64,000 bases of DNA from Isoperla grammatica (taxonomy: Eukaryota > Arthropoda > Insecta > Plecoptera > Perlodidae): positions 2,448,001-2,512,000 of the forward strand of contig OX246739.1 of the NCBI GenBank assembly GCA_945910005.1. Reading direction: 5' to 3'. Shown piece after piece: positions 1 through 12,417 of the stretch. Positions within the stretch are counted from its first letter, which is position 1. Each line of letters begins with the position of its first letter. The notes beneath the pieces were generated by a model. The model did not search any database. It saw nothing but the letters and a program-made list of their open reading frames with translations, and was not told the origin of the DNA. The translations under genes were made by a program, and so were the position numbers.

Positions 1-179
1 TTACCGAGTGAGGCAAAAATTTGTTGGGCGAAAATTTATTTTTTACTTTTTAGTGTATTTAAATATAAGCGTTGTTTTTTAAAAAAAATATTTTTTTCAT
101 GTAATATTATTTACTTTTTTTATATAACATCAGACTGAACATTGGCAAGATAAAGATTCCGTCCAGACAGACAAACAAG
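1..179. other. AT-rich sequence, no feature recognised
   Basis: This stretch is AT-rich and non-coding, with several A and T runs. Nothing in it could be assigned. Confidence 0.5.
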
Positions 180-218
180 GCAAGCTAATAGTATTAGCTT
201 GCCCTTATATTATAAGGG
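180..218. repeat. Two abutting short perfect palindromes
   Basis: GCAAGCTAATA, one spacer base and its reverse complement fill 180-202. CCCTTATA, one base and TATAAGGG fill 202-218. The two small hairpins share a base and sit just outside the larger fold-back that follows. They could be the edge of that element or an old insertion footprint. Confidence 0.6.
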
Positions 219-220
219 TT

Positions 221-405
221 GTAAAAATAGTTCGGACAAAGACGGTTAAAAACATTCACGCACTTTTCACCGCGTTATATTTCGGCAACATCCGTCGCCA
301 TCCTCAGACGCGAGGCAACTGAGGATGGCGACGGATGTTGCCGAAATATAACGCGGTGAGTAGTGCGTGAATGTTTTTAACCGTGTTTGTACAACTATTT
401 TTTAC
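221..405. mobile_element. Fold-back (hairpin) element, 87-bp arms
   Basis: The arm at 221-307 is nearly the exact reverse complement of 319-405, with an 11-base loop between them. TTATATTAT occurs at both 205-213 and 406-414 and could be a 9-bp target duplication, as made by Mutator-type elements. It is AT-rich and could be chance, and the left copy is 7 bases away from the arm. There is no coding capacity. It is probably a MITE-like fold-back. Confidence 0.7.
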
Positions 406-414
406 TTATATTAT

Positions 415-1145
415 CATCTTCCGGTTAATGAGTCCTGGTGTGTGTTACTGATGTTGTATGTTAAATACTGCAAATCCATGTTGAGAAGCTAAGGGTGGCC
501 GTGATACCTATAAAGTGCGTGCGCGGCCGCATGATTCGTGCGGCCAGTTTGTTTTGAAAGCTCGAGTGTGGCGAATGTCTCACGAAACGAGTGACTTGCT
601 CCTCTTGATTAGCTGAAAGTTGCAATTACCAGCACTTGATGTGGCATGCATAAGCATAAGACGGCGGCATTGATTTCCTGCCAGGCGGGAACCTGTGTGT
701 AATTATATCGGCACCGGGCTTGCTTGGAATAACTATAACATAATCGTTTAAAGTAATACTGGGAGCGGAGTCGCGCCTACAGGTCACGCAAATAAATAAT
801 CATTTCAGGTTGAGTTGACACTTGAATGACACGAGGCGTATCTAGAGGTGCGTTGCCCACTTGTGACAAAATCTCCTGCCGTACGAGCGTCGGTAACTTG
901 AATTACGCGTTTACAAGTAGTAATTGAACATTAGGATAAGAATATTGCCAGAGTCTTCCAATAGCGTATAGGCATCGCCTCAGTCTTCCAATGGCCTAGG
1001 CATCGCCTCATCCCAGCATATTCATTAGTTCGAGCATTGATTAAATAAATACATTTGTATGTGAATCGACCCATTCATTTACAAGACCTGACTTTCAGTG
1101 GGAAACATCAGATACCGTTGATTATTAGTCCAAGCAACGAACAGT
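415..1145. other. Non-coding, small 30-bp duplication
   Basis: No gene is supported. At about 953-1011 a ~30-bp segment starting AGTCTTCCAAT and ending GCATCGCCTC is repeated twice in tandem with small differences. Nothing else was recognised. Confidence 0.4.
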
Positions 1146-4100
1146 TTGACCCGGAACTAATTGGTACAGAATTTGTTTTGATCATAAGTTGTTACTTAGG
1201 TGTACCTATATGCACATAAGAAACTTTACCGCTGTCCGACACCCCTAATTAGCGTAATTAATTAAAATGTTAAAACTAATTAATGCTCATAGTATGGTTA
1301 TTTTTTAGTATTTTTCAGAATCTATATTTTAACCGTATCAAACAACCTATTCGGTAATTTAAAAAAATTACTTTTATCAAAATAAATATCCTGGTAGCCA
1401 TTAATTAATTACTATTAATTATAATAGCAATTTCAATTAAATGCTTCCCGTGTATAATTGGTGCAATTGAATATTGTTTTGTCAGTTTCAAATATAAGAA
1501 TAACAACATACAAAACTTGTGTAGAAACTTTACTGCAATGAATATATTATTTGTATGACAAATTAGCATAATTAATAGTTAATTATTACATTCAAAACTT
1601 ATATAGGTACATATTTGAACATAGGCAATATGGGTATCAAAAGAAAGCTGCTGATACGTTGATTTTAGTACCGATACTCTCAGGGTCATGCAAGCAAATT
1701 TTCAAAGTCTTTTAGGGGGGGGGGGGGGGGGGAGAAGGGGGGGGGGGCGGGTTAAATAATTAATAACGTCAAACGTATCAAACGAAAGCTATTAATACGA
1801 CGTAAATAGTAAAAAACTTTTCAAGTGAAAAAGACAACATACCCTAGTTTTTGGCTAAAAAGGGGAGGGGGGGGGGGGGGTAAAAAGCGTCCTCATAAGT
1901 CAATTTTGTGTCTGATTTGACACTCATTGAGCCATGGATGTTAATAAGTTTAACACAATTGTTTTGTAATTGATACATAGCATTAACTGCATCGTATATA
2001 TTCGTCTAGACTACTCTAGAAAAATCTTATAAAAACCTATATGTAATATATAATCATGTGGAGCACATCAGAATCAAATGTCATAAGACCACTGTAGCAT
2101 TTGATAGCTACGACAATGAGCCATCTCCTAGACATCACATTTTTGAAATGGAATGGTGGTAACAGATGAACTACAATCCAGAAGGAGTCAATTACATATC
2201 AATATCAGTCAATATAGAACATAGAACAACTCTCAACCCAATTAAAAAATGAATATTCACTAAGCCTTTTACGACGAGACTTGAAGCCAATAACATCACA
2301 GTACTTAAAGCACAAGACGACGCCGATGTAGAGTCGGCTAACCAGAGAACAGCACCCTCACTGATGATTTTAAAGAGTTGCCAGTAATTGTATGCATTTC
2401 AATCACGAAAATCCTGTTTATGATTTAATCATTGAATCAGAGTTGAAAGCTGGTGCCAGCAAACAGAAATGGAATATGGAATATGGAATATGCGTTATAC
2501 CGTACACAACAACCAAGCTAGGATCAAGAATTGGGTTCTTATATTACCCTTCATTCGCGTAATAAGTGGATGTGACACTACTTCAAGAATGTTTAGAATA
2601 GGTTAAGCTTTGCCATTCAAGACATTTGCATAAGATTTTTTTTAATTCATATATTTCTAACAATCCCACAATTATCTCCTAACACAAAGATTGTTGAGTG
2701 CAGTGGAAAAGCAATCGGCATGTTTTAAAATGATAAGAGAGAAGTTTACACATAAATTAATAACTGCTAACACAGTATTCAGCATGAGACTTAACAACCT
2801 ACATTATCAGCGTCTCCCCACCACATTTTATCATTATAGCATCATCAAGTACAAGTTTAGCTTTGTAACAACTCTTAAAAAAAAAAAATCCTGTACCAAC
2901 TGACAAGCCACCAGCCTCACTACATGTTTTTCGAATTCTATGATGTAATTGTAAAGTACGATGCAAATGCAAGAAGGTGCATCCGTTCTAAATGCCTGTA
3001 CGTTGTTGTTTGAAAATTAATGTGTGATGTGTTTAGTTGATGACCCATTACCGTAGCCATCAAATACTTCAGTAGTTATGATATTTGCTTTTAATGTACT
3101 CCACATACTACATAACTCTTCAAATGTTTTGTCTCTAGACCTTTATAAGGTATGTGATGCATCAAAATGCCCTTCATCAATCTCAAAGCAATACTTGCTT
3201 GTAACAGTGTTACTTATTTCATATTCTTTCACTTTCATATTATTTCTATACCATTTTCTTCGTGTATTTGCAAACATATTATCCCCAGGAGCAGAATTTT
3301 CAGCTTATACCTTGGAATGCCCGAATAGTCAAATACATCTTGTGGTAGTGTGCTTAATTTGAAAGTTAATACAAATGCCTACGTACAAAAAAATTAAAGT
3401 TTAGGCATACATATTATATCATATAGCAACTCTTAAAAAACTAAATTAGCTATTGCTAAATCATCCTCTGATGACTCTCCGACGCTCGAGAGTCGTTGGA
3501 AAAGGAGCAAAGGATCAACTTCGATTGTATCTCCATCAACGTTCGCGGTTTTAAATTTTTATGTGGTGACAAGAGGTAACAGAATAATTCTTCCAAATCT
3601 TGTTTACATAGGAATTTAGTTGAGTTTATAATCCGTTGCAATAATATTTGCGATCACTGTGTTCGACAAGTAGTCATAATTATCAAGAACTAAAACTTTG
3701 TTTGGTTACAAGGACTAAATCTTTGCATATTACGGTTTATTAATGATTATGTACTTAGTAAAAGAAACTATGCGCGGTAATGGCACTACCCATTTTGTTA
3801 AATTCGGATAGTTGAGCCTGGAGTTTTGTATCAGAGTAATCGGACCTCATATCTAAGAAGTAAAATCAAATAGTGTCAAAAATCAGACACAAAATTGGGT
3901 TATGAGAACACTTTTTACCACCCCCTCCCCTCCCACCCCCCCGCTATTAACCAAGCACTAGGGTACATTGTCTTTTATCACTCTAAAAGTATTTTTTACT
4001 AATAACAACGTATAAATAGCTTTTGTTTGATACGTTTGATAATATTCTTTATTAATCTCCCCCCCCCTTCTTTCTACCCCCCTATAAAAACTTCAGAAAT

Positions 4101-4651
4101 TTGTTTGAATGACCCTGAGGGTACCAGAATTAAAATCAACGTATCAGCAGCTTTCTTTTGATACCCATATTGCCTATGTTCAAATATGTACGTATGTAAG
4201 TTATAAATGTAATAATTAATTATTAATTAGCTGATTTAGCCTGTAAATAGTTTTTTTATTGCAGTAAAGTTTCTACCGAAGTTATATATGTTATTATTCT
4301 TATATTTACAACTGTCAAAACAATATTCGATTTTACCAATTTTACACGGGAAGCATTTAATTGAAATTGTTATTATAATTAATAGTAATTAATTAATGAC
4401 TACCGAAATATTTATATTGATGCAAGTAATTTTTTTTAATTACAAAAAGGGTTGTGCGATGTGGTAAAAATCTGAATTCTACAAAATCTTCAAAAACAAC
4501 CATAATATGAGCATTAATTAGTTTTAACATTTTAATTAATTACGCTAATTAGGGGTGTCGGACAGCGGTAAAGTTTCTTATGCGCATGAAGGTATACATA
4601 AGTAACAACTTCTGATCAAAAAAAATTCTGTACCAATTAGTTCCGGGTCAA
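1146..4651. mobile_element. DNA element with ~785-bp terminal inverted repeats
   Basis: The segment 1146-1929 matches the reverse complement of 3868-4651 over almost its whole length. The outer ends read TTGACCCGGAACTAATTGG on the left and its complement on the right. Similarity may reach a little further out, to CCAAG motifs near 1129 and 4675. Long G runs in the left arm (1715-1747, 1861-1880) face C runs in the right arm (3919-3942, 4059-4081). The ~1.9-kb interior holds only short open frames (2691-2903 and 3078-3362 on +, 3456-3641 on -) with no recognisable transposase. It is probably a non-autonomous or decayed DNA transposon; the superfamily was not determined and no clear target duplication was found. 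Confidence 0.75.
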
Positions 4652-6227
4652 GCCTATTTTTACGGTTCGTTTCTTGGTCTATATGTGCCCGAAGTATCAC
4701 ATGAAAACTGGGCCTACCATGGACTCTGTCGGCGAAGCCAAATAACGATCAAGCCTAAATTACAAATCGAAATATTTCTAGTTTTACTTTTGCAAATTAA
4801 AAAATAATTCCGTCACTTTTAAACGTTGTATTTAGGACAGTAATGGACCGTTTGATTAGGCTCCACTACTTCAAATCAGTACCGGTACCCGGAGGCCATT
4901 GCGGATACAAATTATTCACGCTAATTCTACGCGTTTTTGATTTCCAATTGGAGTTACGTCCAAAGAGAAACTTATTATAATAGCAAACTGCCAATTGTGA
5001 ATCCACAATTAATCGATCCCCTTCCCCGTTGATATATTTCAGCTCGTAATTAGACCTATCGAATTTTGTTCTGAACTTCTGTCAGTTTCCAGTCTGACAG
5101 ACGAACACTGCGTTTGTGTTCTTCTGCGTGCAGCCCATGTAAATGTATTTTTCCGATAAAAGAAAATAAGGTTATTTGGCCCGGAGAGTTCATTATTTAT
5201 TATTAAATTATTGTTTTTGTGTTTCCGAAATTCGAAAGCATCCAGAAATCCGTATACGTCAACATCAGAGCATCGCGAGGTAACCCAATTACCCGTTTAA
5301 TAAATAACTCGGTGCCTGGCCAGGCTGGGCCGGCCCATCCCGCCATCCACTCATGTGAATAATTTATTCAATATTACTTTGTGTGTAAATGTTGACATGT
5401 TATCCAAAAAGTGAATTACCATTCTTAGCTCTGAGTCGCGCTCGTCCGGCGCGTCCAAATGCGTGACCGGTCGTACTAGTGCACACGTAGTTTCATCGCG
5501 ACCAGTTGGGACAATCACGAACAAGGAAATTGTTTTATTATTAAACTGGAAATTTGCATCGTGTGTGTGTTGTTGGCAAGACACTTTGCCCTGTCCGAAA
5601 CTTGTCTCAAGTGGATCACTACTATTGTCGACCACTCAAACCTCCGTCCAACATGAAACGTGTTAATGTAGTTTTATGATTCATGTGAAAAAATGTAATA
5701 ATCGATCCCTCTGTGAAAAAAAAAAATTATAATGCCGAGAAATTCTGCAAAACAATAGTTAATTCGAACTCGATCACTTGATATTACGAGTGGTTTAAAT
5801 TTGTGCGTTCACCGCCTTCTGTGTAGGCTAGGCCCTCGGGTGGGCGTCGGCTATAATCTACTTCGTTTGCCATGGATGATGGTGTGGTGCATTCCCATGT
5901 GGAAATATTCCAGTAAATGTGCGTGAAAAATAAATATATTCTGAAGCAAATCGTTGTGATTTAAATATCAGAAACGTGTGAGTTATGACAATTGATGCTG
6001 TCCCCTCAGGCATATTCATCAAACGTAATGAGGAACCGTACCTGAGTTTGATTGTATCTCAGGTTGTAAGAAATCGTTGTGTTGGTGCTTAGTCCGCAAG
6101 TCACGTGACACTTCCAATGGTAGCGACACACAGCACAGCCATTTCGGTATTGGAACAAACGTGGCGAAGAGTATTAGGATGCTGATGATAAAAAAAATGT
6201 TGTCATATCGTTTTATAGTACAAGTTT
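4652..6227. other. Non-coding, nothing recognised
   Basis: This is unique-looking sequence. The short open frames near 5351-5666 overlap on opposite strands and resemble no family I know. No repeats or splice-flanked exons were seen. Confidence 0.4.
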
Positions 6228-6300
6228 ACCCCCTTGCTGGGACTCGAACCCAAAACTTTCAGCGATGTACTTACCAGTTGATTGTTGGCTACAGAACAAG
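6228..6300 (-). mobile_element. tRNA-derived SINE-like fragment
   Basis: Read on the minus strand, GGGTTCGAGTCCCAGC (6238-6253) is a perfect Pol III B box with T-arm context. About 40 bases upstream lies TAGCCAAC...CAACTGGTAAG, which resembles an A box with a few extra bases. No cloverleaf can be completed, so this is called a SINE head or tRNA pseudogene rather than a tRNA gene. Confidence 0.4.
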
Positions 6301-6898
6301 CTCTTGCGAGATTGTCATTTGTTTTCCGCACATCGTGATGAAACTCATATTGGCACCTATCTGAAAAAGAAAAAACAATTTGTAATAACAGTTTGTCATA
6401 GGACTCAATTGGAAGTCAACAATCATGCAGTAATAATTTAGTGCACTGGTGTGTCCCATGCGTCGCGTGGATGAAAGACATGGTATTTTGGAGGTGTTGT
6501 CAAGTGGTCGCTCTGCAAAGCAACGTGACAATAACGATCACATTCGCGGAGTTTCATATTGGCACAACTCCTGGAAGGCTTCGTAGATGGCGGTATTTTT
6601 GTTATTGCAGACATATTTCAATTTACCTTAATTCGAGCAGAAATGAAGAAAACGCTCTGTGTTTTTCTTTGCAAAGTCGACTGTTGGAGGGAGATGGAAA
6701 GAGAGCGCTCGTTGTTGCTGAATTTTGATTTAATTTAATCAGGGACGAAGAGAAACAAAAGAATGAAAGAAATATTAATATTGTCCGGGTACTTTTATAC
6801 ATTTGACTTTATAAACTAACAGAGGGGAATTTTGAGTGGAGGAGCGCGGACATGGGGAATGAGCAATGAGCATAATAATAGGACACAAGCCAAGACCA

Positions 6899-7070
6899 CA
6901 GTATACTGGACCCAAGATTACTTTACACCTGCTTTCGTCACATCCGGAGCAGTCGTAGCCAACCAGCGAACCGCCCGAGACACATCAGCGCCAATACCGA
7001 TCGCTGATTGGCTACGAACCAGTCGCCTGTGACGAAAGCATGTGTAAGGTAGTCTTGGGACAACTATACC
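6899..7070. mobile_element. MITE, copy 1 of a four-copy hairpin family
   Basis: CCCAAGATTACTTTACACC followed by GCTTTCGTCAC at the left is mirrored by GTGACGAAAGC, GTAAGGTAGTC and TTGGG at the right. The interior contains CCGATCGCTGATTGGC. Related copies lie at 13984-14121, 14581-14740 and 52515-52669. Termini rich in TATA suggest insertion at TA (Tc1/mariner-like), but the boundaries are approximate. Confidence 0.65.
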
Positions 7071-7138
7071 ATGTTTACGATGTGTTGTCCTGTACTTCAT
7101 ACGGGCGTCGAATACTATAATGATAGTCTGTCAAATTG

Positions 7139-7265
7139 TTGTGCAAGGGTTGACATGTTTGTGTTTGTTTCTTTGACTCGTTGTGGAAGGGTTGACATGT
7201 TTGTGTTTGTTTGACTCATAAGGGTTGACACTGTGTTTCTCGGCCTTACTATGCAAGTGTTGACA
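7139..7265. repeat. Short imperfect tandem repeat
   Basis: GGGTTGACATGTTTGTGTTTG recurs at about 7147 and 7190, with degenerate versions near 7220 and 7257. The spacing is roughly 40 bases and the repeats are diverged. Confidence 0.5.
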
Positions 7266-10120
7266 TGTCAGCCATTAGTCAGCCCATCCCGCACGCGTCT
7301 CCAGTAAAGGGCCCTGAAATGAGTTCCGAGCTAGCTAGGCTGCATGGTGGCTGATTCCGTATGCAATACGCAGCGATCGACTATTCTAATTTCTCTGGCA
7401 TAATGACCCCTAGACGAGCCTTCGTTACGCGGAGGATATTTTAAACATCTTTGTCTCTTCGGTTTTCCTCCATCACCTTGCCTCGTCTTACCATGCCGTC
7501 GCTTTATGAATGTTTATATATAAATTATGTAAAACACTTCTTCCATCATATTGGAAAAGGCTGGGTTATTTTCTACCAAGATGAGTCATTTCGTATATTT
7601 TTCTTTGCTGTACTACTAACTCCACCAGCGCTTTTCTCTAAATATGCAAATTTTCATTCCAGTTTGTTTTTCTTTTTAAATTTATTTTATCATAAAAGAA
7701 TAACATATTCTTGAAATTGGTTTTGTCAATGAGTTATTCTTTCAAAACTCAAGCCTTGGATACACAAAATGTGCGCCTATTTGATCTCAAAGCAAGCCTC
7801 GCTTTTACATTATTCAAGAATCCAGTTTATGGAAAATACATATTTATAATGTGTTTAGTATATAATTTACCGAGTCTGGCCTTGTAACAAGGCATATTTG
7901 TCAAGATAATTTTTCACTTTGTTATACATTTAATAGATAAGAAACGAAGGACAATGAACTGCGTAATGCGAGCATGGCAGCAGACGTCACCATTGTCTTG
8001 ACTGGATGCCGAGTTCCGGACCCGTAAATAATTCCCTCAAGATTGGGTTGAATGAAGGGGGATATTCTTCCTGTCCCTAGGGGTGGCCAATGTTGCTGCG
8101 TTCGTTTGTCGTTTGACCATGTTTCTCTTTGCCCGTCTTTGCTTTTATCTTACTAATTTTTTTGTCACTAATTTTGTTGTAAAATCTACTTCAGTCGACT
8201 TGGGCTTCACGTTAGGCAGATTATTTGATAGAATAACTTGGAAATCCAATAAAATGGGTAGGATTCAATTATTGCTTCAGTTTTTTTTGTACTATTTTGT
8301 ATCCGTTGAGAGGACATCCGAGTTCTCTGCCGCGATGAATGTAGGGGGTTGACAGCCGGCACGCATCGAGCGCTCGTCGACAGGCCGCGCTAAGGAAGGG
8401 TTACACCCCTGTTCGTGGATGTCAAGCGCACGAGATTCCTGGCTATTTTACGGGACGCTACATCTTAGTCCTTCCGCCACCCCCGGTCCGCCCCCGCCCC
8501 CACCCCTCATCACGACGCGGTGACTGATCTCCGCGCCGAACTCGCTAGACACTTGTTGGCAACTTGTAAGCCATCCGCAAGCCTTTTGTGTGCTACAAAG
8601 CCGGTTCCTGCAGGCCTTTTTAAAGTGGATGCTCCATCTTCGCCACTTCTTTAGCGCTTTGATTGGCTGCGTGCAACAGCGACCCAAGCGGCTTGTCGAC
8701 GCGTTGTCCCCCTTTGGGGACCCTTTCCTCGTCCAATCGTGTTATAGGTTTCGGGCATTTTCTTGCCATTGGTTGCAGCAAGAAAAATTGTGGTTTTGAG
8801 GATTAGCATTTTATTTTAGAATCATTTTTGCACACCGTAGGTATACGTGTGTTTCATTCTTATTTGTCTTGTTTATCGTAGGCAGTTTTTAACGACATGT
8901 AAATGTTGTATGATAAAACAATGCTCGCCCTTATATTTTTATAAACATGTACAATACTTAAAAAAGAAATTTCAATAAAAATTAAAAATAAACTGGCATA
9001 ATATTCTGATAGTTGTTCAATTCTTGGGGCTCACTCTGCGCTGAGCCCCTGCAAGCTGATTGGCCGCCACTGTGACGAGTGACGTAAGAATGCAAATCTG
9101 CATCTGACAGACAGGCGGGCGGCGAACAACAACAACAATGGACGTCTGGCATCTTCGCGAGCTAAGTTCCTTGACGACGTCGGCCATTGTTTCCTCGGGT
9201 GTATTTCCACCCAAGTGTGAACGAATTGATGTGTGTTTCCCTCTCTCTCGCGCCACATCGAGCCCTAATAAACATTCCTCTTGCTTCAAGAATTTTTGTT
9301 ATTGAATTCTCTTTTGAGACTTATGACGTCCATAAGTTTTCGGTGTAAATATTTCCCCAGCGCCGCCGACTGGGACACGCCCTGCGCGAGGGGGGGGGGG
9401 ACTTTCCCCCCGCTCAGACTGATGGTGTTTACGTGGGTCGTTATCCCACCTGCAATGTGTGACTTGCAACACTCCTTGTTTCTTGGGGGCGCAACAATCT
9501 TCGGCACTCGTAGACTCACTCGTCGTTTGTGAAAGCCCTGCAACAAGATAATCACCATTCTTATAAATGTGATCGTTCGTAAATCCAATCGTTTGTGCCG
9601 TTTTTTTATTTGTTTACGGATGCCCTAGGTGTGAACGTTGCGTGCAGTACAATGTAAGCGAGCGTTCTTGTGTTCTCCAGGCGTGTCCAACCGAAATCAC
9701 AGCGGGTGGATTGATTCGCTTTGGGGCACAGCTTTGATTCGGCACTACCGCACTACCATACTGACAAGTGTCGGAAGCCCGGCCACGTGGGCTGAGGGGT
9801 GGGGTATGTGTGGTTTTCATCAAGTGTGAAATTGCTTGCCTCGTATTTGTGGATAGATCCGTTTGGGGAGAGAGATTGGGGGCGCTTACAATGCTCAATC
9901 TCCCCCCCCCACCCTCCCCACACCGTTCACTCCTCTCCGGCATCATCGAATTTGCTTCTGTTTCGTTCTATATGATTCAATTGCAATATAATCGTAAATG
10001 TATTATTGAGTCTACAAAGTATAATATTGTGAATTGGATATTTCTTTGGGAACTTGGCTACGCTAATAATTCAGTCGTGTAATTCAATTTGAAATAAGAT
10101 TAACCCGCGTTATTGTGATC
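7266..10120. other. Non-coding, no gene supported
   Basis: Open frames here are all short, overlap on opposite strands (for example 9281-9588 and 9614-9946), and carry no known domain or exon-like boundaries. AT-rich and GC-rich patches alternate. A G run lies at about 9390-9400 and a C run at about 9901-9910. Confidence 0.4.
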
Positions 10121-10884
10121 CGTCGCCCAGTGTGTGTTGCTCGTCGCCTGAGACCCCGCCTGCACAGCATAGGACAGCAGTACACGAGGCGTGTAACCGC
10201 GTGCTAGCCGTATGATGTGGCCCAGTGTGTGTTGCTCGTCGCCTGAGACCCCGCCTGCACAGCATAGGACAGCAGTACACGAGGCGTGTAACCGCGTGCT
10301 AGCCGTATGATGTGGCCCAGTGTGTGTTGCTCGTCGCCTGAGACCCCGCCTGCACAGCATAGGACAGCAGTACACGAGGCGTGTAACCGCGTGTTATAGC
10401 CGTATGATGTGGCCCAGTGTGTGTTGCTCGTCGCCTGAGACCTCGGCTGCACAGCATAGGACAGCAGTACACGAGGCGTGTAACCGCGTGTTAGCCGTAT
10501 GATGTGGCCCAGTGTGTGTTGCTCGTCGCCTGAGACCTCGGCTGCACAGCATAGGACAGCAGTACACGAGGCGTGTAACCGCGTGTTATAGCCGTATGAT
10601 GTGGCCCAGTGTGTGTTGCTCGTCGCCTGAGACCCCGCCTGCACAGCATAGGACAGCAGTACACGAGGCGTGTTAGCCGTATGATGTGGCCCAGTGTGTG
10701 TTGCTCGTCGCCTGAGACCCCGCCTGTACAGCATAGGACAGCAGTACACGAGGCGTGTAACCGCGTGTTATAGCCGTATGATGTGGCCCAGTGTGTGTTG
10801 CTCGTCGCCTGAGACCCCGCCTGTACAGCATAGGACAGCAGTACACGAGGCGTGTAACCGCGTGTTATAGCCGTATGATGTGGG
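10121..10884. repeat. 95/97-bp minisatellite, about 8 copies
   Basis: GCCCAGTGTGTGTTGCTCGT starts at 10125, 10220, 10315, 10412, 10507, 10604, 10689 and 10786. Units are 95 or 97 bp depending on TGCTAG or TGTTATAG near the end, and one unit is 85 bp through a deletion. Open frames of up to 181 codons on the minus strand are products of the repeat, not genes. Confidence 0.95.
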
Positions 10885-11009
10885 TGGGTGGGCCCGATAA
10901 TACTGTAATCCACCCCCCGCGGTCAGCCATGGCTACGTCATCCCTGTGATTTCCATTATTGTCACCCCCGCTCGCGTTAATGCACGTCCCGCGTTGTTAT
11001 CGTCGCTCT

Positions 11010-11335
11010 ATTACCTATTACACTACACTACACTATACTGCACACACACTACACTACACTACACTACAATACACTACACTACACTGCACCACACTACACT
11101 ACACCACACTACACTATACTACACTACACAGAACTATACTGCACTACACTGCACCACACTACTCTATACCACACTGCGCTACACTACACTACACTACACT
11201 ACACTACACTACACTACACCACACTACACTATACCACACTGCGCTACATTACACTACACTACACTACACTACACTACACTACACTACACTATACTGCACT
11301 ACACTACACCACACTGCGCTACACTATGTCGCTGT
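11010..11335. repeat. Pentanucleotide (ACACT)n array with variants
   Basis: More than 300 bases are built of ACACT/TACAC steps, with occasional substitutions giving CACCACAC, CTATAC and CTGCAC. It is not the arthropod telomere repeat TTAGG. Two + frames remain open through it (10946-11435) purely because of composition. Confidence 0.95.
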
Positions 11336-11476
11336 GTTACGTTCAAACATACAACTGCAGATAGGTGTGATGTTAAATAGTAATAATGTATTGATTTTAT
11401 TGACGGGAAGTAGCGTCTTTGTCTTTGGACACTGAAGTTATGTTACTTCTTCAAATGATGTCTTTGATTTGTATGT
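11336..11476. other. Non-coding spacer
   Basis: Unique sequence between the pentanucleotide array and the hAT-like element. Nothing was recognised. Confidence 0.4.
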
Positions 11477-11484
11477 ATTCTCGT

Positions 11485-12409
11485 CAGTGTTGGGCCAGAT
11501 AACCAAAAATATTATCTAGATAAAGATAAGATAAACACACTAAAAAATTATCTAGATAAAGATAATAGATAATAAAACTGAAAATCATCTAGATAAAGAT
11601 AACAGATAACCACTGTTATCTAGATAATAGATAACCAGATAACAAACAGAGGAAATGCCAAGGTCCACGAATTAAGAGTTATGTACTTACTGTAAGTCCG
11701 TAGTCCCATAATAACCTTACCTTTCCAATTAAATGTGGGTATTTTTATTAATTATTATAAACATTGTACAATAAAGGCAATTTAAAGATTTCAATTGCCA
11801 TTGGCACTGGACAATGGAGTGATATGATTTACTTTCATAATTAGGATCATGATGTAATCATGTAAGCCACAGTAAGGACTAGGCCCGCATACTTTTCTTA
11901 AATCTTACTAGTAGCTATAAGCGTGTTCTCATCATGCATTAGTAAATTACTTATGTTTGATTAACATTTCATTTTTCATTAAATCAACTTGGAAATAAAT
12001 TATTCCATTGATCAAAAAATATTAGTACAGAGTAGGCCTAATTAAACTTTCTAACTAATACAGGCTACTTTTTCATTTCATAGCATTTTTTAACATATTA
12101 TTTTGTATGTATGACATTTAACCGTCTTTGTTTCTTAAATGCTAACTTGTTACTTTAAACTTGATGTGGCGTGTCCAGCCGCTCGTCTCTTGTAAAAAAA
12201 TGATATAAGTATCGAATTATGTTATTACTTAGAAACGGTGTATTATCTGTTAGGGAAAGAAGTTATCTAGATAACAGATAACCAAAAATATCATCTAGAT
12301 AAAGATAATAGATAACTCTTCTTGTTTTTATCTAGATAAAGATAATAGATAACAAATTGTTATCTAGATGATTATCTAGATAATATTATCTAGATAATGC
12401 CCAACACTG
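11485..12409. mobile_element. hAT-like non-autonomous element with perfect 8-bp TSD
   Basis: The element begins CAGTGTTGGGC and ends GCCCAACACTG, a perfect 11-bp terminal inverted repeat of hAT type. It is flanked by ATTCTCGT at 11477-11484 and again at 12410-12417, an exact 8-bp target-site duplication. Both ends are filled with repeats of TATCTAGATAA and AAAGATAATAGATAA, dense at 11510-11645 and 12250-12400, which resemble subterminal transposase-binding repeats. The ~600-bp AT-rich middle has no open frame of useful length. The family assignment rests on the TSD length and the terminal sequence. Confidence 0.9.
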
Positions 12410-12417
12410 ATTCTCGT

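Noticed and set aside
6228..6300. Functional tRNA gene
   Set aside because: A good B box but no pairing acceptor stem and a poorly spaced A box. Classed as SINE-like. The weaker B boxes near 20049 and 55000 were treated the same way.
10204..10913. Minus-strand 181- and 140-codon frames
   Set aside because: Pure translations of the 95/97-bp minisatellite.
10946..11435. Low-complexity Thr/His/Tyr-rich proteins from the ACACT array
   Set aside because: Composition artefact of a pentanucleotide repeat.
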